DNA from: MPNP01 sp026710155
Lineage (GTDB): Bacteria > Pseudomonadota > Alphaproteobacteria > Rhodobacterales > Rhodobacteraceae
NCBI GenBank assembly: GCA_965200885.1
Contig: OZ241737.1
Span: 2,852,001-2,916,000 of the forward strand
DNA length: 64,000 nucleotides
Reading direction: 5' to 3'
Part shown: positions 61,417 to 64,000 of the stretch, piece by piece
Numbering within the stretch: the first letter of the stretch is position 1
How the letters are laid out: each line of letters begins with the position of its first letter
Position numbers and translations under genes: made by a program
Notes under the pieces: model-generated
Seen by the model: only the letters and a program-made list of their open reading frames with translations
Told to the model about the DNA's origin: nothing
Databases searched by the model: none

Positions 61417-62337
61417 TCAAGGTGCCTGAATACCTTCACGATTCAGTGCAATTGAGTAAATGGAATTTGTGGCGGTAATGTAAAGGGTCTGTTTGGCCCT
61501 TCCACCAAAACAGACATTGGAAACCACCTCGGGAATGTAGATCTTTCCAAGCAATCTGAAATCGGGTGATATACAATGAACACCATCACCTGCCGAAGTC
61601 CAGATATTGCCATCGGTATCCAGTCTGAATCCATCGGGAACCCCCGAGTCAATTTCAAGGTACTCGAAACTTTTTGATATCTTTTTATTGGCAAACACCT
61701 TGAACCTGTAAAGTCCCGTTTTGGCATGCGGATCATGCCGCAAACCCGTTTCGGAAACATAAAGGCAATCTTCGTCGGGGCTGAAGGCCAGCCCGTTGGG
61801 GCAATCCAGAACAGTGGACACACATTTCAAGGAACCGGTTGATGGATCAAAACAATATATTGCTCCAGGCAATTCAGGTTCAGCCTTGTGGCCTTCATAA
61901 TTGGTAATTATGCCATAGTAGGGATCGGTAAACCAGATGGTACCGTCAGATTTGACGACTACATCATTGGGTGAATTGAGTTTCTTGCCGTTGAACAGCT
62001 GGGCAATTACATCTACCCTGCCGTCATGTTCCATGCGGGTTACACTTCTGGAGCCGTGCTCGCAGGATATCAACCGTCCCTGCAGGTCTCGATAATGACC
62101 ATTGGCGAAGTTTGAAGGGGCGAGGTATGTGGACAAACCTATTTCCTCATTCCACCTGTATACCTTGTTGTTGGGAATATCCGAAAACAAAAGGAAGCCC
62201 GAATCACCCATCCACACAGGTCCCTCGGCCCAATCAAAGCCGGTCGCCAGTTTTTTCAGTTTCACATTGGAAAGCAGGTAGGTTCTGAATCTTTCATCCA
62301 GTATTTCATACTCGGGATCAATGCGTTCCAACATCAT
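61417..62337 (-). CDS. SMP-30/gluconolactonase/LRE family protein
   Basis: A 306-residue six-bladed beta-propeller hydrolase. Family words are GFDWAEGPVWMGDSGFLLFSDIPNNKVYRW, LNSPNDVVVKSDGTIWFTDP, LDCPNGLAFSPDEDCLYVSETG, and DGNIWTSAGDGVHC, which supply the divalent-metal ligands (Glu, Asn, Asp). Members hydrolyse lactones such as gluconolactone. No signal peptide, so cytoplasmic. The protein is intact and begins at one of two consecutive ATGs. Substrate is uncertain. Confidence 0.9.
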   Translation of the reverse strand: MMLERIDPEYEILDERFRTYLLSNVKLKKLATGFDWAEGPVWMGDSGFLLFSDIPNNKVYRWNEEIGLSTYLAPSNFANGHYRDLQGRLISCEHGSRSVTRMEHDGRVDVIAQLFNGKKLNSPNDVVVKSDGTIWFTDPYYGIITNYEGHKAEPELPGAIYCFDPSTGSLKCVSTVLDCPNGLAFSPDEDCLYVSETGLRHDPHAKTGLYRFKVFANKKISKSFEYLEIDSGVPDGFRLDTDGNIWTSAGDGVHCISPDFRLLGKIYIPEVVSNVCFGGRAKQTLYITATNSIYSIALNREGIQAP

Positions 62338-62418
62338 GAATTGACATTATTACCTGATTGTGGAAACCGTGTTCCTGATTCTGAATTGTTTTCAAGCATG
62401 GATTAAATTGGCCAAAGT

Positions 62419-64000
62419 CTAATCAGAATCCTCTTCATCGCTTTCCTGCAGGTAAATCTTTGTTTCCTCGGGTATTTCGATGGTGAATTCCGTAAATTTC
62501 CCTACCTGTGAGTTAACGGTCAGCGTTCCGCCATGTTCCCTGACAATGTCATTTGTTATGGCCAGGCCGAGTCCTGTTCCCTCATCAGTAGGTTTGGTCG
62601 TGAAGAAGGGGTTGAAAATCTTTTCCTTTATTTCATCAGGAATACCATCCCCATTGTCCCGGATGGTAATCTGAATCGTGCTATCTACCTGCAGGGTCTT
62701 GATTTTTAATTCAGGATGATAATCAGGGTTATTATTTTCTGCCTCCAATTGAATCCGTTTTTTATGTGTTGCATAACAGGCGTTGGTTACAATATTCAAT
62801 ATTACACGCCCGAAGTCCATGGGTATGACAAGAGCCTCTCCGACGTTTGGATCAAACTCCGAGACAATATGCACATTGAAACCCTCGGTGGTTGCCCGTG
62901 AACTGTGATAGGCCAGTTTTGCATGCTCGTCAACCAACTGGTTGATGGGTACCTTTTGAGCCTGTCCTTCACCCCTGCCCATACTTAACATGTCATGAAC
63001 AATCCGGTCAGCCCTACTTCCATGACTTAGAATCTTTTCAAGGTTTTCCTTGATTATCGATGCTACATCCTTGATTTCCTCTATCAGCTCTTCTTGGTCC
63101 TCAATTTCCACAGCCTCTTCCAACTCATCAATCAACTCCAGAGAAGATTCAGAGAAATTCTTCACAAAATTCAATGGATTCTTGATTTCATGTGCAACTC
63201 CAGCAGTCAATTCTCCCAAGGCTGCCAGTTTTTCACGCATGACAATTTGGTTTTGAGCCGTTTGCAGTTCTTCCAGTACTTTCTCAAGTTCCTGATTTTT
63301 ACTGACTACCTCTTCGGCCAATTCTTCGACCAAATTCAACCTTTGGGCTTCAAGTGAATTTTTGCGGAATACCTCCAGTGCTTCGGCCATTTCGGCAATT
63401 TCGTCCTTGCCCTTTACCACAACCTCCTCTTGAATGTCACCCGAAGCCATGGCCCGCATTTTTATCGATAATTCCTCCAATCGTTTCAGAATGTGTTTTC
63501 CTACAAACAACCAGGCAATCAAAAAAGCCGATACAACACTTGCGATAGCAAGTATCAGAAGCAGTCTATTTGCTGCAGAAACAGTAGCATTGGCTTCTTC
63601 TATGGCCATGTTTGCCTGTTCATTGCTGCTGCTAACTATGGTCTCGACGTGATTGACCAGTTGGGCTGAAATGATCCTGTTTTGTTGTAACAACTCGGCC
63701 AGTCTATTTTGAATTCTTATTTCATCAATCCGAAGTTGAAAGCCATTTCCTTTGCCCGATCCGTAAAGGTTCAGCGCATCAAAAAGCGGGAGAGTATCTA
63801 CCAACACATTCACATTGTCAATTTCTTTCAAGGTTCTTTGAAGACCATCAATGGACGATTCAAATTGATCCCTCAAGATAGTGATCAGGGCTATATCATT
63901 CTGTGTTGCTGCCTGTGCCAGCAATTGCAAGACAATATTGGTTTCTTTCTCCAGGTTGGACAGACGGCGGAATAAATTGATTTCCTTGTCGGAGCGATAA
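62419..64000 (-). CDS. HAMP-containing sensor histidine kinase, 5' end outside window
   Basis: The minus-strand frame is open to the right edge, so the N-terminus is missing; the TTG at 63930 is not a credible start. Visible order: an extracytoplasmic helical sensor region, a transmembrane helix (LLLILAIASVVSAFLIAWLFV), a HAMP linker (RLEELSIKMRAMASGDIQEE), a coiled coil, a phosphoacceptor box (GELTAGVAHEIKNPLNFVKN) and the ATPase domain (NIVTNACYATH, DNGDGIPDEI, TGLGLAI). It would autophosphorylate on the H-box His and pass phosphate to a response regulator, none of which is in the window. The acidic C-terminus (ESDEEDSD) is unusual. Confidence 0.9.
   Translation of the reverse strand, partial: YRSDKEINLFRRLSNLEKETNIVLQLLAQAATQNDIALITILRDQFESSIDGLQRTLKEIDNVNVLVDTLPLFDALNLYGSGKGNGFQLRIDEIRIQNRLAELLQQNRIISAQLVNHVETIVSSSNEQANMAIEEANATVSAANRLLLILAIASVVSAFLIAWLFVGKHILKRLEELSIKMRAMASGDIQEEVVVKGKDEIAEMAEALEVFRKNSLEAQRLNLVEELAEEVVSKNQELEKVLEELQTAQNQIVMREKLAALGELTAGVAHEIKNPLNFVKNFSESSLELIDELEEAVEIEDQEELIEEIKDVASIIKENLEKILSHGSRADRIVHDMLSMGRGEGQAQKVPINQLVDEHAKLAYHSSRATTEGFNVHIVSEFDPNVGEALVIPMDFGRVILNIVTNACYATHKKRIQLEAENNNPDYHPELKIKTLQVDSTIQITIRDNGDGIPDEIKEKIFNPFFTTKPTDEGTGLGLAITNDIVREHGGTLTVNSQVGKFTEFTIEIPEETKIYLQESDEEDSD

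Overview
The window looks like a low-to-mid GC chromosome segment from an alphaproteobacterium. The evidence is a C4-pathway 5-aminolevulinate synthase (hemA), an NDUFS4-type complex I accessory protein shared by alphaproteobacteria and mitochondria, a class I lysyl-tRNA synthetase, and a large cobalamin cluster with CobN, CobW, CobO and CobQ. The species cannot be named from the sequence. The genome appears to be decaying: intact housekeeping and biosynthetic genes alternate with internally deleted insertion sequences and frameshifted accessory genes.

Layout. 1-5.4 kb: IS1595 relic, aldehyde dehydrogenase/SDR pair, vapBC with a candidate operator, cytochrome P450. 5.5-9.2 kb: a broken XRE-ImmA/DUF4411 pair and a possible PD-(D/E)XK protein. 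9.2-11.4 kb: a Tet-like MFS exporter, dispersed repeat copy 1 and a 3-hydroxyacyl-CoA dehydrogenase relic. 11.4-18.7 kb: a compact eight-gene operon (NMT1-type ABC importer, FAD oxidoreductase, CoA-transferase, enoyl-CoA hydratase, 7Fe ferredoxin, LysR) that looks like import plus CoA-dependent catabolism of an unknown compound. 18.8-30.5 kb: a frameshifted AlbA_2/Schlafen-like gene, repeat copy 2, alpha/beta hydrolase, two tandem tRNA-Arg genes, MFS, NDUFS4-like, uvrB, lysK, a methyltransferase-HNH fusion and nadD. 30.5-34.4 kb: a graveyard of transposase, HTH and pentapeptide relics, with a MITE-like inverted repeat. 34.4-39.2 kb: ettA, a fatty acid hydroxylase relic, an AT-rich Type II-like R-M pair and a class II aldolase. 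39.5-58.4 kb: cobalamin genes. 58.4-64 kb: hemA, an IS630 relic nested in an IS5 relic, an SMP-30 protein and a histidine kinase running off the right edge.

Cobalamin genes. Three blocks are present: cbiX-cobH-cobL-cobI-cbiG/cobJ-cobM (+), cobA-cobB (-) and cbiD-cobK-cobW-cobN-cobO-cobQ (+). Together they cover uroporphyrinogen III to adenosylcobyric acid except for cobS/cobT and any recognisable cobG/cobZ. Oxygen-independent-type parts (CbiX, CbiD, CbiG) sit beside late-cobalt-insertion parts (CobN, CobW). cobB has no usable ATG/GTG/TTG and probably starts at ATT.

Most frame breaks lie in accessory or mobile genes, while long biosynthetic genes such as cobN (1246 codons), uvrB and lysK are intact. 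This argues for real gene decay over a uniformly poor assembly, although several breaks sit in homopolymers and need read-level checking.
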